From assembly GCA_963781555.1 (NCBI GenBank), contig CAWAGB010000004.1:1-64000 (forward strand): 64,000 bases of DNA. Reading direction: 5' to 3'. Below the pieces are notes generated by a model. It was not told the DNA's origin, searched no databases, and worked only from the letters and a program-made list of their open reading frames with translations. Numbering within the stretch: position 1 is the first letter of the stretch; every line of letters begins with the position of its first letter. The position numbers and the translations under genes were made by a program. Positions 16,307 through 25,725 of this stretch are shown one piece after another. The DNA is from JAICQM01 sp963781555. Its GTDB lineage: Bacteria; Chloroflexota; Limnocylindria; QHBO01.

Positions 16307-17597
16307 CTAGCGCCGCGCGGCGGCGAAGGCGGCGCGGCCGGCATAGCGCGCCGACGCGTCCAGCTCCTCCTCGATGCGCAGCAGTCGGTTGTACTTCGCG
16401 ATCCGCTCCGAGCGGCTCATGGACCCGGTCTTGATCTGCCCGGTGTTGAGCGCCACCACCAGGTCGGCGATGGTCGTATCCTCCGTCTCGCCGGAACGGT
16501 GGCTGATGACGGACGTCCACCCCGCGCGATGCGCCATCTCGACCGCCTCGATCGTCTCGGTCAGCGTGCCGATCTGGTTGAGCTTGACGAGAATGCTGTT
16601 CGCGCTGCGCTCGCGGATGGCACGCTCCAGGCGCCGCGTGTTCGTGACCAGCAGGTCGTCGCCGACGAGCTGGACCTGCTCCCCGAGGCGCGCGGTCAGC
16701 GCCGCCCAGCCCTCCCAGTCGTCTTCCGCCAGGCCGTCCTCGAGGCTGACGATCGGGTAGCGCTCCGCCCAGTCGGCCCAGAAGGCGACCATCTCGTCGG
16801 AGGTCAGGCTGCGTCCCTCGCGGACCAGGGTGTAGGAGCCGTCGCCATACAGCTCGGTGGTGGCCGGGTCGAGGGCAATCGCGATCTGGTCGCCGGGGGT
16901 GTAGCCCGCGCGCTCGATCGCCTCGAGCACCGCGGCAATGGCCGCCTCGTTGGTCCCCAGGCTCGGGGCGTAGCCCCCTTCGTCGCCGACGGTGGTGGCG
17001 AAGCCGCGCTCGTGCAGCAGGTCGCCGAGGGCATGGAACGTCTCGGCCGCCCACCGGATCGCCTCCCGGAAGGTCGGCGCGCCCAGCGGGGCGATCATGA
17101 ACTCCTGGAAATCGGTCGAGTCGATGGCGTGCTTGCCGCCGTTGAGGATGTTCACCAGCGGCACCGGCAACGTTCGCGCCCCCGGTCCGCCCAGGTACCG
17201 ATACAGCGGCAGGTCCACCGTCTCCGCGGCGGCGTTGGCGACCGCGAGGCTCACCCCCAGGGTCGCGTTGGCGCCGAGCTTCGACTTGTTCTCCGTTCCG
17301 TCGAGCTCGATGAGAAGGCGGTCGATGCCGACCTGGTCGATCGCGTCGGCGCCGATGAGCTGCGGGCGGATCGTCTCGTTGACGTTACGGACCGCGTTCA
17401 GCACGCCCTTGCCGCCGTACCGGTCCGCGTCCCCGTCGCGCAGCTCGACCGCCTCGTGGGCGCCGGTCGAGGCACCGGACGGGACGAGCGCGGTCCCCAT
17501 GGCGCCGCCCTCGCAGGAACACGTCGACCTCCACCGTCGGGTTGCCGCGGGAGTCGAGCACCTCGCGCGCGATCAGATCCTCGATGCGGCCGCTCAC
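16307..17597 (-). CDS. eno: Enolase, apparent one-base frameshift
   Basis: Converts 2-phosphoglycerate to phosphoenolpyruvate in glycolysis. GTG start at 17597, overlapping the pgk stop (GTGA). The N-terminus MSGRIEDLIAREVLDSRGNP is in one frame. After VDVFL, at about 17508-17513, the frame must shift past one extra base to continue as EGGAMGTALVPSGASTG and the rest. All hallmarks follow: SVLEDGLAEDDWEGW, LVGDDLLVTN, KLNQIGTLTET, SHRSGETEDT. Total length without the extra base is 429 residues, normal for the family. An essential single-copy gene is unlikely to be broken, so suspect an indel error. Confidence 0.92.
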
Positions 17598-18835
17598 GGT
17601 GCCTCCTCGGGCTCGGGCATGGGAGCGTCGGCGGCCATGAGGGCCTCGACGCCGGGCAGTGTCTTGCCCTCGACGAATTCCAGCGACGCCCCGCCGCCGG
17701 TGCTGACGTGGGTCATCTTGCGCGCCAGGTGCAGCTTCTCGACGGCCGCCACCGAGTCGCCGCCGCCGACGATGGTGATCACACCGGCCCCCGTGCGCGC
17801 CGCGATGCAGCGCGCCATGGCGTTGGTGCCCTCCGCGAACGCGGGAATCTCGAAGACCCCCATCGGTCCGTTCCAGAAGATCGTCTGCGCCTTCTGCAGG
17901 TGCGCGATGTAGGCCCTCGTGGTGGCCGGACCGATGTCCACCACCATCTGGTCCTTCGGCACGGCGTTGACCGATACCACCTGCCTGGGTGCCCGATGGT
18001 GAATCTGCGGCGCGATGACCGCGTCGGTCGGCAGCATGAAGCGCACTCGCTTGCGCCGCGCCTCGGCCATGATCCGCTCCGCGTTGGCGAGCTGCTCCTC
18101 CTCGACCAGGCTCTTGCCCAGCTCGAGGCCCCTGGCGGCGAGGAACGTGTTGGCCATCCCGCCGCCCACCAGGATCGCCTGGCAGCGCGAGAGGAGCGCC
18201 TCCAGGACCTCCAGCTTCCCGGTCACCTTGGCCCCGCCGATCACCGCATGGAACGGCCGCGGCGGCTTGTGCAGCAGCCTGCCGAGGGCGGTCACCTCGC
18301 GCTCGAGGAGCAGGCCCGCGACGGCCGGCAGGTGATGGGTGATCCCCTCGGTGCTGGCGTGAGCTCGGTGCGCGCTGCCGAACGCGTCGTTGACGTAGAG
18401 GTCGGCGAAACCTGCCAGTGACGCGGCGAACGCGGGGTCGTTGGCCTCCTCCGCAGCGTGGAAGCGCAGGTTCTCCAGCATCAGCATGTCGCCGGGCCGC
18501 AGCTTGTCGACCGCGACCTGGACGCCCGGGCCCAGCGCGTCGCCGGTCATGCGCACCGGGCGGCCGAGCAGGTGGCTGAGCCGATCGGCGACCGGCTTCA
18601 GGCGCAGTGCATCGCTGACCTTGCCCTTGGGGCGCCCGAGGTGGCTGGCGAGGATGACCGTTGCGCCGCGCTCGAGAAGGTTGACGATGGTCGGCAGGCT
18701 GGCCCGGATGCGGGTGTCGTCGGTGATCCGGCCGTCGTCGATGGGGACATTGAGGTCGGCGCGCAGGAAGACGCGCCTGCCACTGACGTCGACGTCACGG
18801 ACTGACTTCTTGCCGAATGTCGCCGCCGCTTTCAC
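17594..18835 (-). CDS. pgk: Phosphoglycerate kinase
   Basis: Transfers phosphate from 1,3-bisphosphoglycerate to ADP. 413 residues, close to the usual 390-420. The N-terminal substrate domain shows VFLRADLNVPIDDGRITDDT and ASHLGRPKGK, the hinge region ENLRFHAAEEANDP and NDAFGSAHRAHAST. The nucleotide domain has AVIGGAKVTGKLEVLE, LVGGGMANTFLAA and the C-terminal GGGDSVAAVE with VSTGGGASLEF. It starts with GTG at 18835, overlapping the gap stop, and ends overlapping eno, so gap-pgk-eno are translationally coupled. Confidence 0.97.
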   Translation of the reverse strand: MKAAATFGKKSVRDVDVSGRRVFLRADLNVPIDDGRITDDTRIRASLPTIVNLLERGATVILASHLGRPKGKVSDALRLKPVADRLSHLLGRPVRMTGDALGPGVQVAVDKLRPGDMLMLENLRFHAAEEANDPAFAASLAGFADLYVNDAFGSAHRAHASTEGITHHLPAVAGLLLEREVTALGRLLHKPPRPFHAVIGGAKVTGKLEVLEALLSRCQAILVGGGMANTFLAARGLELGKSLVEEEQLANAERIMAEARRKRVRFMLPTDAVIAPQIHHRAPRQVVSVNAVPKDQMVVDIGPATTRAYIAHLQKAQTIFWNGPMGVFEIPAFAEGTNAMARCIAARTGAGVITIVGGGDSVAAVEKLHLARKMTHVSTGGGASLEFVEGKTLPGVEALMAADAPMPEPEEAP

Positions 18836-19845
18836 AGGCCTGCCTTGGCCATGAATGCGGCCAGGTCAGCGACCCGGCAGCTGTAGCCCCACTCGTTGTC
18901 GTACCAGGCGATGACCTTGAGGAGCCGGTCGCCGGTGACCATGGTCGAGGCCGCGTCGATGATCGAGCTGCGCTCGTCGCCCTTGAAGTCCATGCTCACC
19001 AGTGGCTCTTCGGTGTAGCCCAGCAGCCCCTCCATCGGTCCGTCGGCCGCGGCCTTCAGGGCCGCGTTGGCGGACTCGGCGCTCACCGGGCGCTCGGTGA
19101 TGGCCACGAAGTCGATGACGCTCACCGTGGGGGTTGGCACACGAAGGGAGAAGCCGTCGAACCTGCCCTTCAGCTCGGGGATCACCAGGGCCAGCGCCTT
19201 GGCGGCTCCGGTCGACGTGGGGATGATGTTCTGCCCGGCGCTGCGGGCGCGACGCAGGTCCTTGTGGAACACGTCGAGCACGTTCTGGTCGTTGGTGTAG
19301 CTGTGGACCGTGGTCATCAGGCCACGCTCGATGCCGAAGCTGTCGAAGATGACCTTGGCGGGGAGGGCGAGCCCGTTGGTGGTGCAGCTCGCGTTGCTCA
19401 CGATGTGGTGCTGCGCCGGGTCGTAGCGGTCCTCGTTCACGCCCAGGACGAGGGTGATGTCCTCGTTCTTGGCCGGTGCGCTGATGATCACCTTCTTGGC
19501 GCCCGCGTCACGGTGGGCCTGCGCCTTGGTGGCATCGGTGAAGATGCCGGTCGACTCGATCACGATGTCGACGCCCAGGTCGTCCCAGGGCAGCGCTGCC
19601 GGGTCGCGCTCGCTGAAGGTGCGGATCTCGTGGCCGTTGACCGTGATCGAGCTCTCGCCGGCGGACACCTCGCCGTCGAAGCGGCCGTAGGTCGAGTCGT
19701 AGCGGAACAGGTGGGCGTTGGTCTCGGTGTCGGCGAGGTCGTTGACGGCGACCACCTGCAGCGCGTCGGGCTGCCGCTCGAGCATGGCCTTGAGCGTCTG
19801 CCGGCCGATGCGGCCGAAGCCATTGATCCCGATCCGGGTCGTCAT
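18832..19845 (-). CDS. gap: Glyceraldehyde-3-phosphate dehydrogenase
   Basis: 337 residues from ATG 19845, with a GAGGAG ribosome site upstream. NAD-binding start MTTRIGINGFGRIGRQTLKA, the active-site Cys in VSNASCTTNGLALP, and the P-loop region RRARSAGQNIIPTSTGAAKA with the conserved C-terminal WYDNEWGYSCRVADL. Asp at the end of the second beta strand (VVAVNDLAD) favours NAD over NADP. Oxidises glyceraldehyde-3-phosphate. The start overlaps the ROK kinase stop by 4 bases, second gene of the six-gene operon. Confidence 0.97.
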   Translation of the reverse strand: MTTRIGINGFGRIGRQTLKAMLERQPDALQVVAVNDLADTETNAHLFRYDSTYGRFDGEVSAGESSITVNGHEIRTFSERDPAALPWDDLGVDIVIESTGIFTDATKAQAHRDAGAKKVIISAPAKNEDITLVLGVNEDRYDPAQHHIVSNASCTTNGLALPAKVIFDSFGIERGLMTTVHSYTNDQNVLDVFHKDLRRARSAGQNIIPTSTGAAKALALVIPELKGRFDGFSLRVPTPTVSVIDFVAITERPVSAESANAALKAAADGPMEGLLGYTEEPLVSMDFKGDERSSIIDAASTMVTGDRLLKVIAWYDNEWGYSCRVADLAAFMAKAGL

Positions 19846-20891
19846 GGCGGGGAACTCCTCTGCGGGGTGGCGTCACCGCTCGCGGCGACGCCGACGGTGG
19901 CCCGCCGGAAGGCGGGGTCGTGAATGCGGTCATGGACGATCGGCAGCGCGCCGATCAGGCAGACATCGTCGCCGTGCTCGGCCAGCGCGACCCGCACGCG
20001 GGCTGCCGGGGCCGTGAATGCGCGCTGGTCGATCCCGCGGCGAACGCGATCCAGCACTTCGGGACGATTGGCGGCGATCCCGCCGCCGAGGACGATGATG
20101 TCGGGATTCAGGATATTGACCACGGACGCTGCCATGGCACCGAGCGCCTCCCAGGCTTGGTCGAGGATGCCAGCGCATGCCGCGTCGCCAGCATCCGCCG
20201 CGCGCGCGACGATAGCCGCGTCGACGGCTCCACGATCACCCACCAACACCGCCAGCCCGGGGGCTTCGCCGTCGCGGAGTGCCTCGTTGGCCCTGCGTGC
20301 GATGGCGGTCCCGGAGGCGAACGCCTCGACGTGGCCGCGCTGTCCATCGCCGCAGATCGGACCGTCGAGCTCGACGGTGAGGTGACCCACCTCGCCGGCC
20401 GTGTCGTCGGGCCCCAGCAGCGGACGACCGTCGAGGATGATGCCGCCCCCGATGCCGGTCGAGACGGTGACGTAGATGGCGGTGCGCGTCCCGCGGGCGG
20501 CCCCGTATCGCCACTCGCACTGCACCGCCACGTTGGTGTCCCGCTCCACGAATGTCGGCAGGCCGATCCGCTCCTCGACGAGGTCGGCGAGCGGCACATT
20601 CCGCCACGCGGTGAGGTTGGGCGGCGCGACCACCACCCCCCGCCAGGGATCCAGCGGGCCGGGGGCGCTGATACCGATCCCGATGGGATCCGGTTCTCCA
20701 CCCGCGCGCGCGGCGGCGCGGACCTCGGCAACGAGCCCGCAGACCCGGCTCACGACCGCGGCGACACCGGTCTCGTCATCAGTCGGAACGGCGACACGAT
20801 GCGAGACGGTGAGGTCAGGGCGGACGTGAGCGGCGCGGATCTGGGTCCCGCCCAGGTCGATCGCCAGGATCGACGAGTCGGCTACCTCCAC
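19842..20891 (-). CDS. ROK-family sugar kinase (glucokinase-like)
   Basis: 349 residues, GTG start at 20891. The ATP site is ILAIDLGGTQIRAAHV at residues 8-23, the sugar site is ERDTNVAVQCEW, the second phosphate loop YVTVSTGIGGGIILDG, and the adenosine loop NPDIIVLGGGIAAN. The usual ROK zinc motif CxCGxxGCxE is degenerate here: PICGDGQRGHVEAFASG keeps one Cys and a His. It leads the gap-pgk-eno operon, which supports a role feeding hexose into glycolysis, most simply as glucokinase. N-acylmannosamine or other sugar kinases are possible. Confidence 0.8.
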   Translation of the reverse strand: MEVADSSILAIDLGGTQIRAAHVRPDLTVSHRVAVPTDDETGVAAVVSRVCGLVAEVRAAARAGGEPDPIGIGISAPGPLDPWRGVVVAPPNLTAWRNVPLADLVEERIGLPTFVERDTNVAVQCEWRYGAARGTRTAIYVTVSTGIGGGIILDGRPLLGPDDTAGEVGHLTVELDGPICGDGQRGHVEAFASGTAIARRANEALRDGEAPGLAVLVGDRGAVDAAIVARAADAGDAACAGILDQAWEALGAMAASVVNILNPDIIVLGGGIAANRPEVLDRVRRGIDQRAFTAPAARVRVALAEHGDDVCLIGALPIVHDRIHDPAFRRATVGVAASGDATPQRSSPP

Positions 20892-20954
20892 GTCCGTAAT
20901 TCTACCCGCCGTGGCTCAGGCCCGCCCCCTGCGCACGGGGCCGGACACGGAACG

Positions 20955-20991
20955 GGCCGCCCGCTGCGCACGGGGCGCAGGCCGGGCGGCC
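20955..20991 (-). terminator. Strong GC hairpin after DUF5679 gene
   Basis: GGCCGCCCG (20955-20963) pairs with CGGGCGGCC (20983-20991), with an inner CTGCG/CGCAG stem around a 7-base loop. It lies just downstream of the minus-strand DUF5679 gene and upstream of the ROK-led operon, so it probably separates the two transcripts. No T tract. Confidence 0.6.
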
Positions 20992-21011
20992 TCGGGTTCA
21001 GCCGGCTGCGA

Positions 21012-21155
21012 TCAGCCGCCGATCTTGAACATCTTGGTGCCGCACACCGGGCACTTGCCCTGGGTGGCCGGCTTGCCGTTCTTCATCGTGATCTTCTGCT
21101 CGTCAGACATATCACGCTTCGCCTTGCACTTGACGCAGTAGGCATTGGTCGCCAT
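21012..21155 (-). CDS. DUF5679 zinc-ribbon-like protein, 47 aa
   Basis: ATG 21155 to TGA 21012. The 47-residue sequence begins MATNAYCVKCKAKRDMSD and ends GKCPVCGTKMFKIGG, giving two CxxC pairs (C7/C10 and C36/C39) that should hold one zinc ion. This matches the small DUF5679 family, often found in Chloroflexota and Actinobacteria. A ribosome site (GGAGGC) lies upstream. Function unknown. It precedes a strong hairpin and follows the nucleoside phosphorylase gene on the same strand. Confidence 0.8.
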   Translation of the reverse strand: MATNAYCVKCKAKRDMSDEQKITMKNGKPATQGKCPVCGTKMFKIGG

Positions 21156-21170
21156 CGGTCAGTCTGCCTC

Positions 21171-22088
21171 CTAAGGTCCCGTGCGGTCGATTGACGCCGC
21201 CGGGGTTCGGGTTGTGGCCCTGCCCTGCTGGCCGACCATCGGTGTCCAGCGGGAGTGGAAATCGCCATCCGGTTGGGTGTCGATCTCCCAGAGCAGGTGA
21301 ATGCCGGACAGTCCGGCTTCGATACAGCGTGCCTCCGCGGCTTCCTTCTCGGCTCCCTCCAGGAAGGTGCCGTCGACGCGTTGCGCGTAGGCGGCGCAGA
21401 TGGTTCCCGACCGGAGCCCTGCCAGGCCCGCCAGCACGAAGAGTGCCGACGACTCCATCTCGAGGTTGACGACGCCTTGGCGCCGCAGCTCCTCTGCGAG
21501 CTCAGGATAGCGAACCGGGAGCGTGCGCATGGCACGTCCCTGCGGAGCGTAGAAGCCACTCGCGGTGGCGGTGATGCCCAGGTGGAACCGATGCCCGAGG
21601 TCGCGACACGCGGCCTCGAGTGCCCACACCACGTCGCGGTGTGCAATGGCCGGGTACCCGGGATGGACGTAGAAGTCGGTCGTGTTCTCCAGTCGAACCG
21701 CCCCGATCGAGACGACCAGGTCACCGAGCGCGATCTGCGGCTGCAGCGCTCCCGACGACCCGACGCGGATGAACGTGGGCGCATCCGTGATCTCCATCAC
21801 CTCGGCGAGAACGATCTCGACGTTGTCGGTCCCCATCCCGGTCGACATGCAGCTGATCGGCATACCGCGGTAGGTTCCCGTGGCGGTGGTGATCTCCCGA
21901 TTGCTCCGCTCGAGCCGCACCTCGTCCCAATGGGCCGCCACCTTCGCCACCCGTCCCGGGTCGCCGACGAGCAGTACATGCTCGGCCAGCTCTCCCCGTT
22001 CGAGGGCGATGTGGTACTGGCGGTTCCCCGCCAGTGGCGCGTCCGCGCTGGAGCGATTCGTCACACGGTGCTCTTCTGGGTACGACAT
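21171..22088 (-). CDS. Uridine/purine nucleoside phosphorylase
   Basis: 305 residues from ATG 22088. NP_1 (PNP/UDP) family: VLLVGDPGRVAKVAAHW near residue 40, phosphate-loop residues in MSTGMGTDNVEIVLAE, the RVGSSGALQPQIALGDLV block, and the nucleoside-site NLEMESSALFVLAGLAGLRSGT. This is closest in layout to uridine phosphorylase (Udp), which splits uridine to uracil and ribose-1-phosphate, but purine activity cannot be excluded by eye. The N- and C-terminal tails are slightly longer than usual. The DUF5679 gene follows after only 15 bases. Confidence 0.82.
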   Translation of the reverse strand: MSYPEEHRVTNRSSADAPLAGNRQYHIALERGELAEHVLLVGDPGRVAKVAAHWDEVRLERSNREITTATGTYRGMPISCMSTGMGTDNVEIVLAEVMEITDAPTFIRVGSSGALQPQIALGDLVVSIGAVRLENTTDFYVHPGYPAIAHRDVVWALEAACRDLGHRFHLGITATASGFYAPQGRAMRTLPVRYPELAEELRRQGVVNLEMESSALFVLAGLAGLRSGTICAAYAQRVDGTFLEGAEKEAAEARCIEAGLSGIHLLWEIDTQPDGDFHSRWTPMVGQQGRATTRTPAASIDRTGP

Positions 22089-22178
22089 GCCGGCCGGCGG
22101 CCGGAACGGCGGGAGTATACGCGCGCCACGCTCAGCCTGAGCGTGAATGCTGCGTGCGCCGCCACGCTCCGGCCGTGC

Positions 22179-24683
22179 TCAGCCGGACTCCGGGCCGGCG
22201 CCTCCGACGACCGACAGCCGGGCGAGGCCCGACTCCTCCTGCGGCACGAGGTCCTCCCCGGTGTCGTCCGGGCCAGCCGGCCGGCGACCTGAGGGCGGCC
22301 AGACGCGACCGATGACGCCGCCGCGCACCGCGGTCATCCCGCTCGCCAACATTCCGCCCACGCCGATCAACAGGAGGCCGGCGCCCAGGCCCTTCGGTGT
22401 ATCGGCGCCGTCGCGTGATGCGGAGGCGGGGCTGAGGACCGCTGCGTTCGCACCCGTGCCTCGCGAGCGACCACCCAGCGCGGGTGTGGCACCGCTGGCC
22501 GCCGCCGACGACGCGTGAGGTCCTCCCAGGGAGGGCCGATCACCGGCGGCGCCCGGTGATGGGTGTCTGCCCGGAACGTCGACGCTCCCCAGGCCATCCT
22601 CTCCGGCTTGCGACCCGCCGGCTGAGGTGCCACGCGCCGCAGCAACCAGCACCACGTCAGTCGAGTTCCGTGGCCACACGCGGTACCCGCGCTGAGGCTG
22701 CGCGCCGGTCGTCTCCTGGCCCAGCGGCCCTCGAATCTCGACCCACGATCCCTTCGCCGGCGCGGTGCCGAGCGAGGCGCGCCCGGAGAAGGCGACCCGC
22801 AGGGGACCGGATCCATCGTCGATCTCGAACGAGGTCCCTCCCGCGCTCGAATGGCTCACCTTGCCAGTGACCGCGCCGCGCGCGAGCACCAGCACCGCCT
22901 CGGTATCGTCGCTGGCAGCACCGGTTGCCAGGCGGACGGGTGCTGGCTCGGCCTGCGACCCGAGGTGACGAACCGGATCGCTGACCCGCAGCGTCAACAT
23001 CCCTGCCTTGGTCGAGCGCGTGCCGGTCACCTCGACCAGCTCAGCCTGGCGAACGGCTCCAGCATCGTCGCCGAGGCGCAGCAGGATCGCTCCCGACGCA
23101 TCCTGGACGACGGCGCTCCCCGGTTCCACGAGGTCCGAGGGAAGCGTGACCACACCGCGGACCCGCAGCCTGACACCGGTTGCCGCGGAGCGCGCATCGG
23201 AGATCGGGACGAGCGGCAGCGCCTGTGGCGAGGGACTCATCGGTGCCGTCGGGCCCGGTGATGGGCTCGGTTTCGGGGAGGGCGAGGGCGAGGGGGTGGG
23301 CGGCACGGGTCCGTCAATTGCCAGGATGTCGGCCGCGTCGCGGGGCTGGACGCGATAGCCGGCCGTGCCTGTACCGCTCGAGTCGCGCTGGCCGACGACG
23401 CCGCGCAGCCGGAGCTGGGCACCGCGGACCCAGGCGGCGATGCCGATGGCGGTCGAGTCGGCGACGAAGACGCGGACCGCGCCGCTCCCGTCGTCCACGT
23501 CGAATGCCTGTCCACCGGAGAGCGCTGATGGACCGCCGGTCACCGTCGCCGTCAGCTCGATGAGCTGCGCCTCGACCGACTCGTCGACGGCACCGCTCGA
23601 CATGGGCCGCGCGATCGGCTCGGTGCCAGGTCCAAGGGCGACCAGGGCGGCTGGGTCGGCGCGCAGCGTGCGTTGGGCGTAGCGGTCGTCCAGCGACCCG
23701 CCGACCTCGACCAGCTGGCCACGCTCGAAGGCCCCGCCGCTCAGGAGCACCGCGATGCCGCCCGTCTCGTCCGCGACGTAGCCGCCGCCGTCACCGAATG
23801 CGCTCCCCGTCAGCGCGACGCCGCGGATCCGAGGCTCGCTCCCGTCCGGCAACGCGCGCGCTGCCGCAATGGTGAGTGGCGCGGCCGTGGGCACGGGCGT
23901 CACCGTCGCGATCGGTGTGGGCGTCGCGGTCGCCGTGGGCGATGGCGTTGCCGCGAGCGTTTGCGTGGCAGACGGCGTAGGAGGCACGGTCGGGGCCTGC
24001 GTCGGCGTCGGCGTGGGCGTTCCGGGCGGCGATGCCGTCGGGTCCGGCACGGGCGTGCTTCCCACGTTCTGCGGGTCAGGAAGGCTGCGCGTCGCGAAGT
24101 CGACGAGGTTGTCGTCCGAGTCCTGGGTCGATCCGGCCGCGCCGCCGGGAAGTCGTTCGAGACTGGACCCGGCGGGGGGAGCGGCGGAAGCGCGGCCCTC
24201 GAGCCATGCCGTCGCCGTTCCCCATCCGACCGCGTCGAGCGCCGTCGACGCGCCCTGGATGCGCAGCGCCCAGGCGCCGCCGGTGGCGGCCACCCCGCTG
24301 GCATACGTCAGGTCGCCGATGGCGGCATAGATTCCCGCCTCGTTGGCCACCAGCATGTGCCTGCCGGCAGCGACGGTGGGCGCGCCGAGCGCCCAGCTCG
24401 CCTTGCGTGTCAACGTGCTGCCGCTCGCGGTCACGTACATCAGCTCCAGCCCTTCCAGTGGCAGGGCGGCGCTCGTCGGGTTGTACAGCTCCACGAACTC
24501 GTCGGAGGCGCTGGCGCCACCGGTCTGCAGCTCCGATATGACGAGGTGGCCGTCTTCCGCGGCCGCAGTCGCGGGAACCTCCGCCTGGATGGCCCCGAGG
24601 GCCGGCAGAGCAGCTACCAGGAGTGCGAGGGCAGCAGCGAGCGGTGCGGCACGACGGCCGCCCAGGACGAGACGGGTGAGCAC
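22179..24683 (-). CDS. Secreted lamin-tail domain protein, OB-like repeats
   Basis: 834 residues from GTG 24683, with GGAGG a few bases upstream. A signal peptide (about 1-32) is followed by a lamin-tail domain (LVISELQTGGASASDEFVELYNP through the Trp-rich VGWGTATAW). A long linker of Pro/Thr repeats comes next. Then there are four or so OB-like modules with the recurring pattern of an ID/VDDGSG-type core and RVxPRDAADIL/RVWPRNSTDVV ends. The C-terminus has a membrane helix (LLLIGVGGMLASGMTAV) and a basic tail. It is probably anchored to the cell surface. Lamin-tail plus OB modules occur in nuclease-associated and extracellular proteins, but no catalytic domain is visible here. Confidence 0.75.
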   Translation of the reverse strand: MLTRLVLGGRRAAPLAAALALLVAALPALGAIQAEVPATAAAEDGHLVISELQTGGASASDEFVELYNPTSAALPLEGLELMYVTASGSTLTRKASWALGAPTVAAGRHMLVANEAGIYAAIGDLTYASGVAATGGAWALRIQGASTALDAVGWGTATAWLEGRASAAPPAGSSLERLPGGAAGSTQDSDDNLVDFATRSLPDPQNVGSTPVPDPTASPPGTPTPTPTQAPTVPPTPSATQTLAATPSPTATATPTPIATVTPVPTAAPLTIAAARALPDGSEPRIRGVALTGSAFGDGGGYVADETGGIAVLLSGGAFERGQLVEVGGSLDDRYAQRTLRADPAALVALGPGTEPIARPMSSGAVDESVEAQLIELTATVTGGPSALSGGQAFDVDDGSGAVRVFVADSTAIGIAAWVRGAQLRLRGVVGQRDSSGTGTAGYRVQPRDAADILAIDGPVPPTPSPSPSPKPSPSPGPTAPMSPSPQALPLVPISDARSAATGVRLRVRGVVTLPSDLVEPGSAVVQDASGAILLRLGDDAGAVRQAELVEVTGTRSTKAGMLTLRVSDPVRHLGSQAEPAPVRLATGAASDDTEAVLVLARGAVTGKVSHSSAGGTSFEIDDGSGPLRVAFSGRASLGTAPAKGSWVEIRGPLGQETTGAQPQRGYRVWPRNSTDVVLVAAARGTSAGGSQAGEDGLGSVDVPGRHPSPGAAGDRPSLGGPHASSAAASGATPALGGRSRGTGANAAVLSPASASRDGADTPKGLGAGLLLIGVGGMLASGMTAVRGGVIGRVWPPSGRRPAGPDDTGEDLVPQEESGLARLSVVGGAGPESG

Positions 24684-24810
24684 GGTGAACCTCCGGCGGA
24701 GGCGGCAGGCAGCGGCAAGGTTCGCGGGGAACCGATTACCGGCGGCTTAGCGACCGCTTATCGAACCGAGACCCGCGAGAACCGTGCGCGTCGCGTACAA
24801 TCGGCCGCCC

Positions 24811-25485
24811 ATGTCCACCGAGAGCCAGCGCTCACGCCCCACCGCATCCTCGCGCGCCGAGGCACGCCGTCGCGCGCGCCTGGTGGCCCAGGGCCAGCTG
24901 CCCAGCGAGGATGAGGTAGCGGAGGACACTGCCCAGACGGCGCGCCGCGCCCCGAGCGGCGGCATCCTGGGGCGCATGTTCCCGCCCGCGCCGCCCCTTC
25001 CCGGCAAGCCGGACCCGATGACTGATTTCAGTTACAACGGCCCGTTTCGCACCGTGGTCAGCTCGCTATGGGTGCTCGGCCGTGCCCCGCTGGTGTGGCT
25101 GGCCTTTGGCGTCCTCTGGGCAATCGCCTACCTCGCCACGAACGCACTCGGCGGCACGCTCCTGGGGACGATCGCGTCGCTGCTCACCTTCGGCAGCCTC
25201 GTGGCGGCGGGATGGTTCGGTTGGCGACGGCCGTGGGCTTTCGGGGCCGCAGCGGGTGCGACCGGGCAGTTCCTGTATGCCGTGTTTCTGGGCATCACTG
25301 CGGCGAGTGGTGCCGACATCGACGGCCCTGACCGGACCATCCCTCTCGGCCAGGCCATCACCTCGTTGGTCACAAGTGGCATCTTCATGATCGCCGTCGG
25401 CGCGCTGGCTGGCTTCTACGGAGGCTACCTGCGCCGGCGTCTGGCGGAGCCGCGGGCGAGCGCAACGCGAGCCCGCCGCCGCTGA
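24811..25485 (+). CDS. Four-helix membrane protein, unknown
   Basis: 224 residues from ATG 24811. The first 70 residues are hydrophilic and basic (SRAEARRRARLVAQGQLPSE...). Membrane segments follow at about 85-105, 110-130, 135-155 and 180-205, with a basic C-terminal tail (YLRRRLAEPRASATRARRR). The layout suggests a cytoplasmic N-terminal extension on a small integral membrane protein. No family recognised. It faces the lamin-tail gene head to head. Confidence 0.6.
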   Translation: MSTESQRSRPTASSRAEARRRARLVAQGQLPSEDEVAEDTAQTARRAPSGGILGRMFPPAPPLPGKPDPMTDFSYNGPFRTVVSSLWVLGRAPLVWLAFGVLWAIAYLATNALGGTLLGTIASLLTFGSLVAAGWFGWRRPWAFGAAAGATGQFLYAVFLGITAASGADIDGPDRTIPLGQAITSLVTSGIFMIAVGALAGFYGGYLRRRLAEPRASATRARRR

Positions 25486-25658
25486 CCGCGCGAACCCCCA
25501 GACTGGCACGCGGCTTGCAGATTTGCGGCGGCATAGACGCGCAGACGTCGGACATCTCGAGAATCGACTCGTACGGGCCGCCACCAACGGAAGCTCGGGC
25601 CTGCGGTGGCATTTCGCGCTCGTGCGGCGCGTGACTCGATCCGGCCGAGCCGTCTGTA

Positions 25659-25707
25659 GAGGCCGTCGTCGCTTCGGGACCCTCCGTACTGAAGCGGCGA
25701 CGGCCTC
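25659..25707 (-). terminator. Hairpin downstream of carB
   Basis: GAGGCCGTCGTCGCTT (25659-25674) pairs with AAGCGGCGACGGCCTC (25692-25707) over 16 positions with one G-T pair, loop 17 bases, beginning about 20 bases after the carB stop. No T tract. The remaining 200 bases or so up to the next gene hold nothing else I can support. Confidence 0.5.
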
Positions 25708-25725
25708 CCTCTGTGCCGCGCCGCG

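Noticed and set aside
20925..20985. Repeated CTGCGCACGGGGC units as a possible direct-repeat element
   Set aside because: Two copies only, better explained as part of the GC hairpin after the DUF5679 gene.
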